DNA of 32,406 bases from NCBI GenBank assembly GCA_023258235.1, contig JALQZP010000008.1:1-32406 (forward strand), in the 5' to 3' direction. Source of the DNA: Terrimicrobiaceae bacterium. Its GTDB lineage: Bacteria; Verrucomicrobiota; Verrucomicrobiia; Chthoniobacterales; Terrimicrobiaceae. Position 1 is the stretch's first letter, and every line of letters starts with the position of its first letter. The notes beneath the pieces are model-generated. The model saw nothing but the letters and a program-made list of their open reading frames with translations. It made no database searches and was not told the DNA's origin. A program made the translations under genes and the position numbers. Positions 9,637-17,408 of the stretch are shown here, piece after piece.

Positions 9637-9915
9637 ATGGGTCGCCCAAGGAAGTTTGCAGAGCCGGTTAAGATTAATCTGATTCTCGAAAAAAAGACAA
9701 AAGACAGCGCTGTCGCAGTAGCGCTCGAAAGAAAAATAAGTGTGAGCCGCTTATTCGAGGCTCTCCTTTTTAAAGAACTTGCTGAAAACCTGACAACCCA
9801 AGCAACTCCCGCACCAAATAAAAAAACCCCTGAAGCAAGCCTCATATACGGAGACTGCACTTCAGGGGATAACGGGTCCACCGATCCGGTTATCGCGGAT
9901 CAAGAGACGCTATAG
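9637..9915 (+). CDS. Small ribbon-helix-helix-like DNA-binding protein
   Basis: MGRPRKFAEPVKINLILEKKTKDSAVAVALERKISVSRLFEALLFKELAE: beta strand plus two helices typical of RHH; basic N-terminus. Confidence 0.6.
   Translation: MGRPRKFAEPVKINLILEKKTKDSAVAVALERKISVSRLFEALLFKELAENLTTQATPAPNKKTPEASLIYGDCTSGDNGSTDPVIADQETL
9816..9868 (-). terminator. Putative intrinsic terminator for the minus-strand RHH gene, lying inside the plus-strand RHH ORF
   Basis: CCCCTGAAG (9827-9835) / CTTCAGGGG (9860-9868) perfect 9-bp inverted repeat, 24-nt loop, followed on the minus strand by TTTTTTTATTT. Confidence 0.6.
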
Positions 9916-9917
9916 TA

Positions 9918-10202
9918 TCAATACTGCCCAGGGTGAACCGGGGCCACGGGGACGTAGGCTTGGTGCGAAGGCTGGGCGTGTTGAACGGGCGCGGCGTATT
10001 GAGCTGCGGAATCGTGCGAAGGGGCGAAGTAGCTCGGTTGGATAGCTTGACGACGCATCCACTCAGCCTCGACCAAATCTTCAAAAAGTTGAGAAATGGA
10101 GCGTCGGCGGCGTGTGGCGAGATGCTGTGCGAATTCACGGATCTCTGGGTGAATTGTGAGGTTTAATTTGCCCCTGAGGGACTTCTCAGATTTATTTTTC
10201 AT
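9918..10202 (-). CDS. Small ribbon-helix-helix-like protein with Q/P/A/Y/H-rich C-terminal tail
   Basis: MKNKSEKSLRGKLNLTIHPEIREFAQHLATRRRRSISQLFEDLVEAEW (RHH pattern), then low-complexity AQPSYFAPSHDSAAQYAAPVQHAQPSHQAYVPVAPVHPGQY. Confidence 0.65.
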   Translation of the reverse strand: MKNKSEKSLRGKLNLTIHPEIREFAQHLATRRRRSISQLFEDLVEAEWMRRQAIQPSYFAPSHDSAAQYAAPVQHAQPSHQAYVPVAPVHPGQY

Positions 10203-10218
10203 TTTCCGGTTTTAAAAA

Positions 10219-10241
10219 GGAGAATATGTATAAAGTTCTCC
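10219..10241. promoter_or_regulatory. Inverted repeat upstream of minus-strand RHH gene (candidate operator)
   Basis: GGAGAA-TATGTATAAAG-TTCTCC, perfect 6-bp arms, 16 bp upstream of the start codon. Confidence 0.35.
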
Positions 10242-10333
10242 AAACTATTCAATGCGCATAAAACTGAGCGCATGGCAATATTTTTTTGATATATTTTTTT
10301 CGGTTTATTATGCGGCGGGCAGAAGTATTCGCC

Positions 10334-12214
10334 CTATTTCAGGAATAAATTAACGGCTTGGATGACTTTTCCCATGGGGATTTCCTCCATGCAGCGAAAA
10401 TCGATGGGGCACTCGCGGAGAAAGCAGGGACTGCACTCGACCTTGTGGCGGATCACCACGCTGCGCGGGCCCCGAGGGCCTGTGAATGTCGGTTCCGTGG
10501 AACCAAAAATCGATACCAGCGGAGTGCCGATAAAATCAGCGAGATGCATGGTGCCTGTATCGTTCGTGACGAGGAGAGAGATTCCCGCCAAGAGATCCAT
10601 TAATTCCTCAAGAGTGGTTTTGCCGGTGAGATCAGTGACGTTGGGAATGCCGGATGCGATTCTTTTTGCGACAGGCGTGTCCGCAGAAGTGCCCACAATG
10701 ACCCAATCGCAATCGATCGTGTCGCTGAGTTGGAGGATGAGTTGGCGGAATTGATCGGCCGGCCAGCGTTTGGCGGAGCCGTATTCCGCGCCGGGACAAA
10801 GGGCGACCACGCGCTTCTTGCGATTCGGCTTCCAAAGGGGATTCGCCGGCGACCGCTCCTCGGCGCCGCAACGCGCGGCAATACGCCAGTAGACATCGGC
10901 CTGATGCACGGGCTGATTCGCGGGAGGCCGCTTCGCTGCAGGGATGATCTGATCCAAAAGCCAATGGCGGTAATGGCCCTTAAACCCCACACGCCGTGGG
11001 ATCCCGGCCAACCAGACCTCCAGGGCCGACCGCAAGGAGTTGGGAAAAAGAACCGCTGCATGAAAACGCCCCTTCAAGCGGCGAGCAACAGAGAAGACGG
11101 ACTCGTTCTTTTCGATTTCGATCACTTCATCCACACCCCCCACCCTGCGCCAAAACCCGGCCAATTTGGCCGGAGTCAAAACCGCGAGGTGCGCGTCGGG
11201 ACGCCCGAATTTGAATGCCCTCACGGCATCCACGCTCATCACTGCATCACCCAGCCAATTCGGCGAGCGGACGACGACGCGAAACGGGCTCACCGAGGCC
11301 GCCCCGCCGGGATTGTAAAGACCGCGCTTGGCGCCATTGATCAGAAAATTCGGCAACGGAGTCTTCCAGCGATTATGAACCCAAAACCAATCCGCCGGGG
11401 AGGTGCGGATCTGCTTTTCAAGGGCCTGATTGATGTCGAGGGTGAGCTGCTCGGGCTTGTCGGACTCCCACGAAATTTCCTCACCCATCACAACTCTCCA
11501 GCGGGCGAACCCATCGGTGTAAATCGCGGCGGGAATCACCGCCGCATCCGTGCGCATGGCGAGAGTCGCCGCCAACGGAGAAGTGGAACAAAGACGATGG
11601 AAAAACGGCATCCAAACCCCGGCGTTGCCGGCATGCTGATCGACCAGCACGCCCACAACCCCCGGTTCGCGCAGCAGGCAAAGAGCCTCTTGGAATCCCT
11701 TCTTGCGATCAAAGGTCATCAATCCAAGACGGCGGCGATCGCGGTTCACGAGATCATCAACGAGCTTGTTGTGCAAAGCTTGATAGACCGTGCCAAAGCG
11801 GGCTTCGGGCACCTGGAAAACGAGTTGGGCGTAGAGTTCCCAGTTTCCGATGTGATTGATCGCCAACACGACCGGTCTGCCGTTTGCGATATTGTGGCGA
11901 ATCACATCCAGATTCTCGAGGCGGACGATGTCCAAGATCTGGCGCTGGGAGAGCGCCGGCACCTTGAAGGCGCAAACGGCATTGGCACCGAGAGTCGTAA
12001 AATGCCGAAAAGTCAAACGCCGGATTTCCTCCTCCGTCAACTCGCCGACAAAGGCAATCGTCAGATTTTCCCTTGCGAGCCGCCGGTAGCCGGGCAGGAT
12101 AAGCCACATCAATGCTCCAATCGCCTGCCCGAGCAGAAAACAAACGGAAAGTGGCAGGCACCGGATCAAACCCACAGTCAACCATGCAAAAATGTAAACC
12201 AGTCGTTCGGCCAT
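10334..12214 (-). CDS. Fused lipid A biosynthesis acyltransferase (LpxL/HtrB family) - ADP-heptose:LPS heptosyltransferase (WaaF family)
   Basis: N-terminal NHIGNWE and VDQHAGNAGVWMPFF (acyltransferase); C-terminal VRSPNWLGDAVMSVDAVRAF, LCPGAEYGSAKRWP, LLVTNDTGTMHLADFIGTPLVSIFGSTEPTFTGP (GT9); one uninterrupted frame. Confidence 0.9.
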   Translation of the reverse strand: MAERLVYIFAWLTVGLIRCLPLSVCFLLGQAIGALMWLILPGYRRLARENLTIAFVGELTEEEIRRLTFRHFTTLGANAVCAFKVPALSQRQILDIVRLENLDVIRHNIANGRPVVLAINHIGNWELYAQLVFQVPEARFGTVYQALHNKLVDDLVNRDRRRLGLMTFDRKKGFQEALCLLREPGVVGVLVDQHAGNAGVWMPFFHRLCSTSPLAATLAMRTDAAVIPAAIYTDGFARWRVVMGEEISWESDKPEQLTLDINQALEKQIRTSPADWFWVHNRWKTPLPNFLINGAKRGLYNPGGAASVSPFRVVVRSPNWLGDAVMSVDAVRAFKFGRPDAHLAVLTPAKLAGFWRRVGGVDEVIEIEKNESVFSVARRLKGRFHAAVLFPNSLRSALEVWLAGIPRRVGFKGHYRHWLLDQIIPAAKRPPANQPVHQADVYWRIAARCGAEERSPANPLWKPNRKKRVVALCPGAEYGSAKRWPADQFRQLILQLSDTIDCDWVIVGTSADTPVAKRIASGIPNVTDLTGKTTLEELMDLLAGISLLVTNDTGTMHLADFIGTPLVSIFGSTEPTFTGPRGPRSVVIRHKVECSPCFLRECPIDFRCMEEIPMGKVIQAVNLFLK

Positions 12215-13388
12215 GATGGACAAGCAAGCTACTGAGAAAAAATCGCGGACGGAATCGAAATCCATCTTTCCCGGCGGGGTCGTCGGCATTCTCGGGGGAG
12301 GCCAACTCGGTCGCATGCTGGCCATCGCCGCACGCCGCATGGGCTACAGCGTTCATGCCTTCGAACCCCAACCGGACTGCCCAGCTGGACAAATCTGCGA
12401 CCTCGAAATCAACGCCTCCTACACGGATGAGACCGCATTGAAAAAATTCGCCGACGGCGTGGATGTCGTTTCCTTCGAGTTTGAAAACATACCGCGTTCC
12501 GCGATCGAGACGGTTTCCGGGATGCGGCCCGTGCATCCGCGCGGCGAGGTTCTGCACATTTGCCAGAACCGGGAACGCGAGAAGACATTCCTTCACTCCC
12601 ACGGCTTTCCCTGTGCACCCTTCCGCGTGGTTGATTCCGCCTCCAACCTTGCCGCGGCGCTCGAAGAAATCGGAACTCCTTCGGTGCTCAAGACGGCGGA
12701 CTTCGGCTATGATGGCAAGGGGCAGATCAAGATAGAAGCCGGAGCCGATGCCACCGAACTCTGGAGCCGCTTCGGTGCCCCAAGGGGCGTGCTCGAAAAA
12801 TGGATCCCCTTCCGGGCCGAACTCTCCGTCGTGAGTGCGCGCGGCACCGATGGCAATACCGTGTCCTTCCCCGTCTCGGAAAACCAACACTCCCACCACA
12901 TCCTGGATCTTTCGATCGTTCCGGCGCGCTTCCCGAAAAGCGTACTCGAATCCGCCACCCACCTCGCCACACGGATCACCGAGGCGCTGGACGTCGTTGG
13001 CTTGCTCGCGGTGGAGTTTTTCCTCACCGCCGACAATCAACTTGTCGTTAACGAACTCGCCCCCCGTCCGCACAATTCCGGCCACTTCACTTTCGACGCC
13101 TGCATCACGAGCCAGTTCGAGCAACAGCTCCGCGCCGTTTGTGGCCTGCCACTCGGCTCCCCCGAGCTCATGAGCCCGGTTGTGATGTGGAATCTCCTCG
13201 GCGACTTGTGGAGCAAAGGAGAACCCGATTGGAACGTGATCCTTGAAAACCCCCGCGCCAAGCTTCACCTCTACGGAAAAAGCGAAGCACGTCCGGGAAG
13301 AAAAATGGGCCACGTCTGCGTGATGGCCAACTCGACCGATGAGGCGATCCGCGAGATCGAGGAAATGAAACGACGACTCACGCCCTAA
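12213..13388 (+). CDS. purK: 5-(carboxyamino)imidazole ribonucleotide synthase
   Basis: GVVGILGGGQLGRMLAIAARRMGYSVHAFEPQPDCPAGQ...VLKTADFGYDGKGQ...VNELAPRPHNSGHFTFDACITSQFEQQLRAVCGLPLG. Confidence 0.96.
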   Translation: MMDKQATEKKSRTESKSIFPGGVVGILGGGQLGRMLAIAARRMGYSVHAFEPQPDCPAGQICDLEINASYTDETALKKFADGVDVVSFEFENIPRSAIETVSGMRPVHPRGEVLHICQNREREKTFLHSHGFPCAPFRVVDSASNLAAALEEIGTPSVLKTADFGYDGKGQIKIEAGADATELWSRFGAPRGVLEKWIPFRAELSVVSARGTDGNTVSFPVSENQHSHHILDLSIVPARFPKSVLESATHLATRITEALDVVGLLAVEFFLTADNQLVVNELAPRPHNSGHFTFDACITSQFEQQLRAVCGLPLGSPELMSPVVMWNLLGDLWSKGEPDWNVILENPRAKLHLYGKSEARPGRKMGHVCVMANSTDEAIREIEEMKRRLTP

Positions 13389-14496
13389 AATCGCGGGGCA
13401 AGCCGATTTTTTCCAGCAATCTCGGAATGTCCAGATGGCGGGCAATGAGGTCTTGGATGTGCCGGATTTTTTCGACATCCGCCGGCTCGATCTTGATCGT
13501 CAGTGAATGGATCTTTTGAGCGATGGCGTAGGATTCCATCGGAGAATAAACCACCGGCAGTCTCGTCGCCTCGAGCATCGCGATAAGCTGAGGGTGTGGC
13601 TTGAGACCATCCGAGAGCACAAGCCCGGATAGAAGCCCGTGGTCGTGCAGCCCCTCTTGGGAAATCGCCGCCAGGACGATGTCCTCCCTGTCGCCGGGCA
13701 CCACAAGGAGCGTTCCAGGCGTGATATTGCGCAAGAGATTGGCGGAACTCACCGCGCCAATGACGACATTGGCGGCCAGATTGCGAGCGAGAGCGCGATT
13801 GCAAAGAAAGCCACCCGAAATGGTCGCTGCGATCTGCTCCAATGATGGCTCGGAGAGACTTTTTTGCATTGGCACAATTCCCAGCAACTCCAACCCCAAA
13901 CGCTCGAAACCCCGGCGGGCGAAATCCGCCACGTAGTCCATCTTGTCCACATGGACCTTGTTCATCACGACACCGACAACCTCGACGCCCTCGCGATCAA
14001 AGAGAGCCTTGTTCAGAGCCGCTTCGTCAATCGGTCGACCAATCCCACCGGGAGTAACGAGGACGACCTTGCTACCGAGCAGACGAGCAACGGTGGCGTT
14101 CGAAAGATCGAAAACAGATCCGACCCCCGCATGCCCGCTCCCCTCGATGATGGCGAAGTCTTTTTCCCAGCAGGAACGGTCGAAGGAGTGTTGGATTCTT
14201 TTGACGAGGGCCTCGTGGTTGGCCTCTTTGATGTAGCGGCGGGTGAAATCGGGCTCGACCGCGATCGGACTCATGTCCTCAATCGGAATCCGGGTGTCAA
14301 ATGTGGACTGGATGAGAAGACTGTCATCATCGATACGATGGCCATCCACCTCCGTGAAGCGCTGGCCGACAGGCTTGATGTAGCCGATCTCGGCGAAGCG
14401 CCCGCGAAGGGCCGAATAAAGACCAAGCGACGCCGTCGTCTTGCCAGCGTCCTGCTCCGTGGCGGCGATAAAGATACGCGGCGTTGTGGTATTCAC
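13378..14496 (-). CDS. BioD-like P-loop / DRTGG-domain protein (N-terminal portion of phosphotransacetylase as a separate gene)
   Basis: GTG start; TPRIFIAATEQDAGKTTASLGLYSAL...IGYIKPVGQR...VLVTPGGIGRPIDEAALN...VVGVVMNKV; DRTGG-like C-terminus; starts 4 nt after the pta stop. Confidence 0.82.
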   Translation of the reverse strand: MNTTTPRIFIAATEQDAGKTTASLGLYSALRGRFAEIGYIKPVGQRFTEVDGHRIDDDSLLIQSTFDTRIPIEDMSPIAVEPDFTRRYIKEANHEALVKRIQHSFDRSCWEKDFAIIEGSGHAGVGSVFDLSNATVARLLGSKVVLVTPGGIGRPIDEAALNKALFDREGVEVVGVVMNKVHVDKMDYVADFARRGFERLGLELLGIVPMQKSLSEPSLEQIAATISGGFLCNRALARNLAANVVIGAVSSANLLRNITPGTLLVVPGDREDIVLAAISQEGLHDHGLLSGLVLSDGLKPHPQLIAMLEATRLPVVYSPMESYAIAQKIHSLTIKIEPADVEKIRHIQDLIARHLDIPRLLEKIGLPRDFRA

Positions 14497-14500
14497 CGTA

Positions 14501-15544
14501 TCAATCCGCCGTGTCAGGCGGCGGATAAAGTTTCCGGTACTCGATCGCCTGCAGGCCCGCAATCGCAGCCATCGCCGCCATGTTCTCCGATGAAACTCCC
14601 CTCGGGATGTCAACGGCCGGCCGGGTGAATCCCATCAAAATCTGCCCGTAGGTTTGACACTCGGAAAAGAGCTGAACAAATTTCACCGAGATGTTGCCGC
14701 TATTGAGATCGGGAAAAATGAGGACATTCGCCTTCCCGGCAACATGGCTCCCGGGCATTTTCATTTGTGCAAAAACCGGATCGAAGGCCGCATCGGCCTG
14801 CATCTCGCCGTCGATCGACATGTCGGCTCCCGCTTGTTCCGCAATGTGGCGGGCGAGGGTCACTGCCCCGGCCACTTTCTCGGTGGATGGGGTTCGCGCA
14901 CTCCCCTTCGTCGAAAAACTCAACATGGCCACGCGGGGACGCCTCCCGAACACCTGTCGCGCCAAAAGACCGGCCTGAACTCCGATCGAAGCCAACTGCG
15001 GCATCGTGGGATCGGGGACAATGCCTGTATCCGCAAAGAAAACCACTCCGTCATCTCCGAACGACTTTGTGGCAAATTCCACGATGGTGCAGGACGCCAC
15101 AACATCAGTGAAAGGCAACGGCTTGACGAGTTGAAGCATCGGCCTCAAAAGCGTTCCGCCCGCCGCATTGGCACCACCGACCAGCGCATCCGCCAGTCCA
15201 TATTGAAGCATCATCGCGGCGAAGTAGTTCGGCTTCACCATGACCTCCCGACTATCCTTGCTTCCGGTATTGCGATAGCGCTCGAGGCGCTCCAAACGCT
15301 GACAGAAAAGCGGAAGCTCGCTGGAGGTCTCGGGATCGATGATTCCGACATGATCGAGACTGATTTTTTCCTCGTCGGCGATTTGCCTGATGACCTCGCG
15401 GCGTCCCAGCAGGATCGGGACACCGAGTTGCCGCTGGTAAAAAATCTCCGCTGCCCTTATCACACGTGGCAGCTCACCATCGGCGAAAACAATCCGCTTG
15501 GGATGCTTCCTTAATTTTTCAAAAACAGTCTCAATGAAACCCAT
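14501..15544 (-). CDS. pta: Phosphate acetyltransferase catalytic domain protein (PTA_PTB family)
   Basis: RIVFADGELPRVIRAAEIFYQRQLGVPILLGRREVI...LADALVGGANAAGGTLLRPMLQLV...FSTKGSARTPSTEKV...DGEMQADAAFDPVFAQMKMPGSHVAGKANVLIFPDLNSGNISVKFVQ. Confidence 0.92.
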   Translation of the reverse strand: MGFIETVFEKLRKHPKRIVFADGELPRVIRAAEIFYQRQLGVPILLGRREVIRQIADEEKISLDHVGIIDPETSSELPLFCQRLERLERYRNTGSKDSREVMVKPNYFAAMMLQYGLADALVGGANAAGGTLLRPMLQLVKPLPFTDVVASCTIVEFATKSFGDDGVVFFADTGIVPDPTMPQLASIGVQAGLLARQVFGRRPRVAMLSFSTKGSARTPSTEKVAGAVTLARHIAEQAGADMSIDGEMQADAAFDPVFAQMKMPGSHVAGKANVLIFPDLNSGNISVKFVQLFSECQTYGQILMGFTRPAVDIPRGVSSENMAAMAAIAGLQAIEYRKLYPPPDTAD

Positions 15545-16475
15545 ACACTCTGAATACGAGACCAAACTGGAGAAGTATGCCTCTCGACACAAGGAGAACA
15601 TAAGGAGTGCCGCTAGGGAGCTTCGCACCAGGGATCGCCGGATTTCGCTTTCCGGCAACCCGCTTTTGATGGGGATCTTGAATATCAATGACGACTCTTT
15701 CGCTGGGGACGGTCGTCTGGATACCGACTGGGCCCTCGCCCGCGCCGTTGAAATGGTCGCCGAGGGAGCGGACATCATCGACGTGGGAGGCGAGAGCGCA
15801 AGAACGAATCGAGCGGCCATTTCGGAGGAGGAGGAACTGGCGCGCGTGCGACCGTTTCTCGAAAACTTTTCCCATGCCATGCGTGCGGCCCGGCCTCGCA
15901 CCGATTCGCAGGTCTTCCCTCCTCTTCTTTCTTTGAATACTTGGCGTCCCAACGTGGTGGCGGGGGCATTGGCGGCGGGGTTCGATATTTTGAACGACAT
16001 GAGCGCCCTCCCGGATGAAACAAATGCCGTCCACTGCGCCACGATTGGCGCCGCTCTTCTCATCATGCATTCGAAAGGGGAGCCAAAAATCGCCCACAAG
16101 CATGTTACCTATCCTGATATCATAAGCGAGTTGCTCGCTTTTTTTGACGAGAAAACAGAGAAGGCCATCCTCGCCGGCGTCCGGCGGGAAAGCCTGATTT
16201 TGGATCCAGGAATCGATTTTGCAAAACAGGCCCCCGATAATCTTCGCATCTACCGCGAACTCGAAAAACTGCATGTACTCGGATTTCCAATCCTTCTGCC
16301 GGTCTCCCGCAAAAGTGTGATCGGGCGTGTGCTTGGCATCGAAAACCCACAAGATCGCGATGCAGGCACAATCGCCAGCATCGTTGCCGGTTGCCTTCGC
16401 GGCGCCTCGATTTTCCGCGTTCACAATGTGTCCGCCGCGTGGTTCGCCATTCGTGCTTCGGAGGCGCTCCAATGA
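15534..16475 (+). CDS. Dihydropteroate synthase-family protein (divergent)
   Basis: LLMGILNINDDSFAGDG, GADIIDVGGESAR, LNDMSALPDE, ILDPGIDFAKQ, SRKSVIGRVLG, RVHNVSA aligned by eye to the DHPS fold. Confidence 0.85.
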   Translation: MKPIHSEYETKLEKYASRHKENIRSAARELRTRDRRISLSGNPLLMGILNINDDSFAGDGRLDTDWALARAVEMVAEGADIIDVGGESARTNRAAISEEEELARVRPFLENFSHAMRAARPRTDSQVFPPLLSLNTWRPNVVAGALAAGFDILNDMSALPDETNAVHCATIGAALLIMHSKGEPKIAHKHVTYPDIISELLAFFDEKTEKAILAGVRRESLILDPGIDFAKQAPDNLRIYRELEKLHVLGFPILLPVSRKSVIGRVLGIENPQDRDAGTIASIVAGCLRGASIFRVHNVSAAWFAIRASEALQ

Positions 16476-16885
16476 TTCTCCTGCTCCGGCTTATCCTCGG
16501 AATCACGTTCCTTTATGCAGGCATCGTCAAGGCCAGCGCCAGTCAAGCCTTTGCCATCGCACTCCTGCCATTCACCTTCATTGACACGACGTGGACCGGG
16601 CCGCTCGCCATGGGCTTGGCCTGGATGGAAATTCTGGCCGGCGTGCTTGTATTGACACCAAAAATCCATGAAGCCGGGGCGGCCATGATAGCCGGTCTGT
16701 GCGCTGTTTTTATTGCCGTTCTCAGTTGGGCTCTGTGGAACGGCTACATTGTGAGCTGCGGATGCTTCGGGGAGGATATGGCCCCCTCCGTTGGAAAAAT
16801 GCTCTTGGCCATCGGGCGCGATATTTTCCTTCTTGCCGCTGCAGTGGCGATCATCGCCCTGCCGCGATGGCGGAAGAACCTGTAA
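16472..16885 (+). CDS. MauE/DoxX-like integral membrane protein
   Basis: Four TM segments, RLILGITFLYAGIVKASASQAFAIALLPF ... GYIVSCGCFGED motif; ATGA overlap with folP-like stop. Confidence 0.75.
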   Translation: MILLLRLILGITFLYAGIVKASASQAFAIALLPFTFIDTTWTGPLAMGLAWMEILAGVLVLTPKIHEAGAAMIAGLCAVFIAVLSWALWNGYIVSCGCFGEDMAPSVGKMLLAIGRDIFLLAAAVAIIALPRWRKNL

Positions 16886-16933
16886 TGTTTTCAACCCGCT
16901 TGCGCATGCGCGATGTGGTGGTAGTTTGAGCCC

Positions 16934-17398
16934 GTGAAAAAGTCCGTGATACCGGTACAGATTCGAGCGCTCATTCCGACCAATGCGGGAACAGCGGTTT
17001 TCCTGGGCAATGAGGAAAAAGTCTTTACGATTTACATCGACCAGACGATCGGGTCGGCACTCAACATTTACCTCAGCGGGGCCGAAAAAGAACGCCCCCT
17101 CACCCACGACCTCCTCTCCAATGTTCTCACCGCGCTGGGCGGCAAGGTCGAGCGGGTCGTGATCAATGATTTCAAAAATGGCGTCTATTTCGGACGCCTC
17201 ATCATCTCGGCTGAAAACGAACTCCATCAACACAAGATTATGGAAATCGATGCCCGCTCGAGCGATTGCATGGCGATGGCGGCACTCCAAAAGGCTCCGA
17301 TTTATGTGAGCCATGTCGTGTGGGATGAGGTCGAGGATATGCGCCCCCTCCTCGAGCGCCTGCAAAACCCCGAAAAAGAGGAACCCGGCAGCGAATAA
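16934..17398 (+). CDS. Bifunctional nuclease (DUF151/BFN) family protein
   Basis: GTG start; IYIDQTIGSALNIYLSGAEKERPLTHDLLSNVLTALGGKVERVVINDFKNGVYFGRLIIS...IDARSSDCMAMAALQKAPIYV. Confidence 0.88.
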   Translation: MKKSVIPVQIRALIPTNAGTAVFLGNEEKVFTIYIDQTIGSALNIYLSGAEKERPLTHDLLSNVLTALGGKVERVVINDFKNGVYFGRLIISAENELHQHKIMEIDARSSDCMAMAALQKAPIYVSHVVWDEVEDMRPLLERLQNPEKEEPGSE

Positions 17399-17408
17399 AA
17401 ATCCGCCG

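Noticed and set aside
9637-10202. Toxin-antitoxin module
   Set aside because: Both small genes look like RHH DNA-binding proteins; no RelE/PIN/MazF-like toxin in frame next to either
10730-12235. 501-aa plus-strand ORF antisense to the acyltransferase-heptosyltransferase fusion
   Set aside because: Shadow ORF in high-GC coding DNA; no motifs
11757-13478. 573-aa minus-strand ORF spanning purK and the fusion gene
   Set aside because: Antisense to purK and out of frame with the acyltransferase; composition of a shadow frame
15531-16472. 313-aa minus-strand ORF antisense to the folP-like gene
   Set aside because: Shadow ORF; the plus strand has clear DHPS motifs
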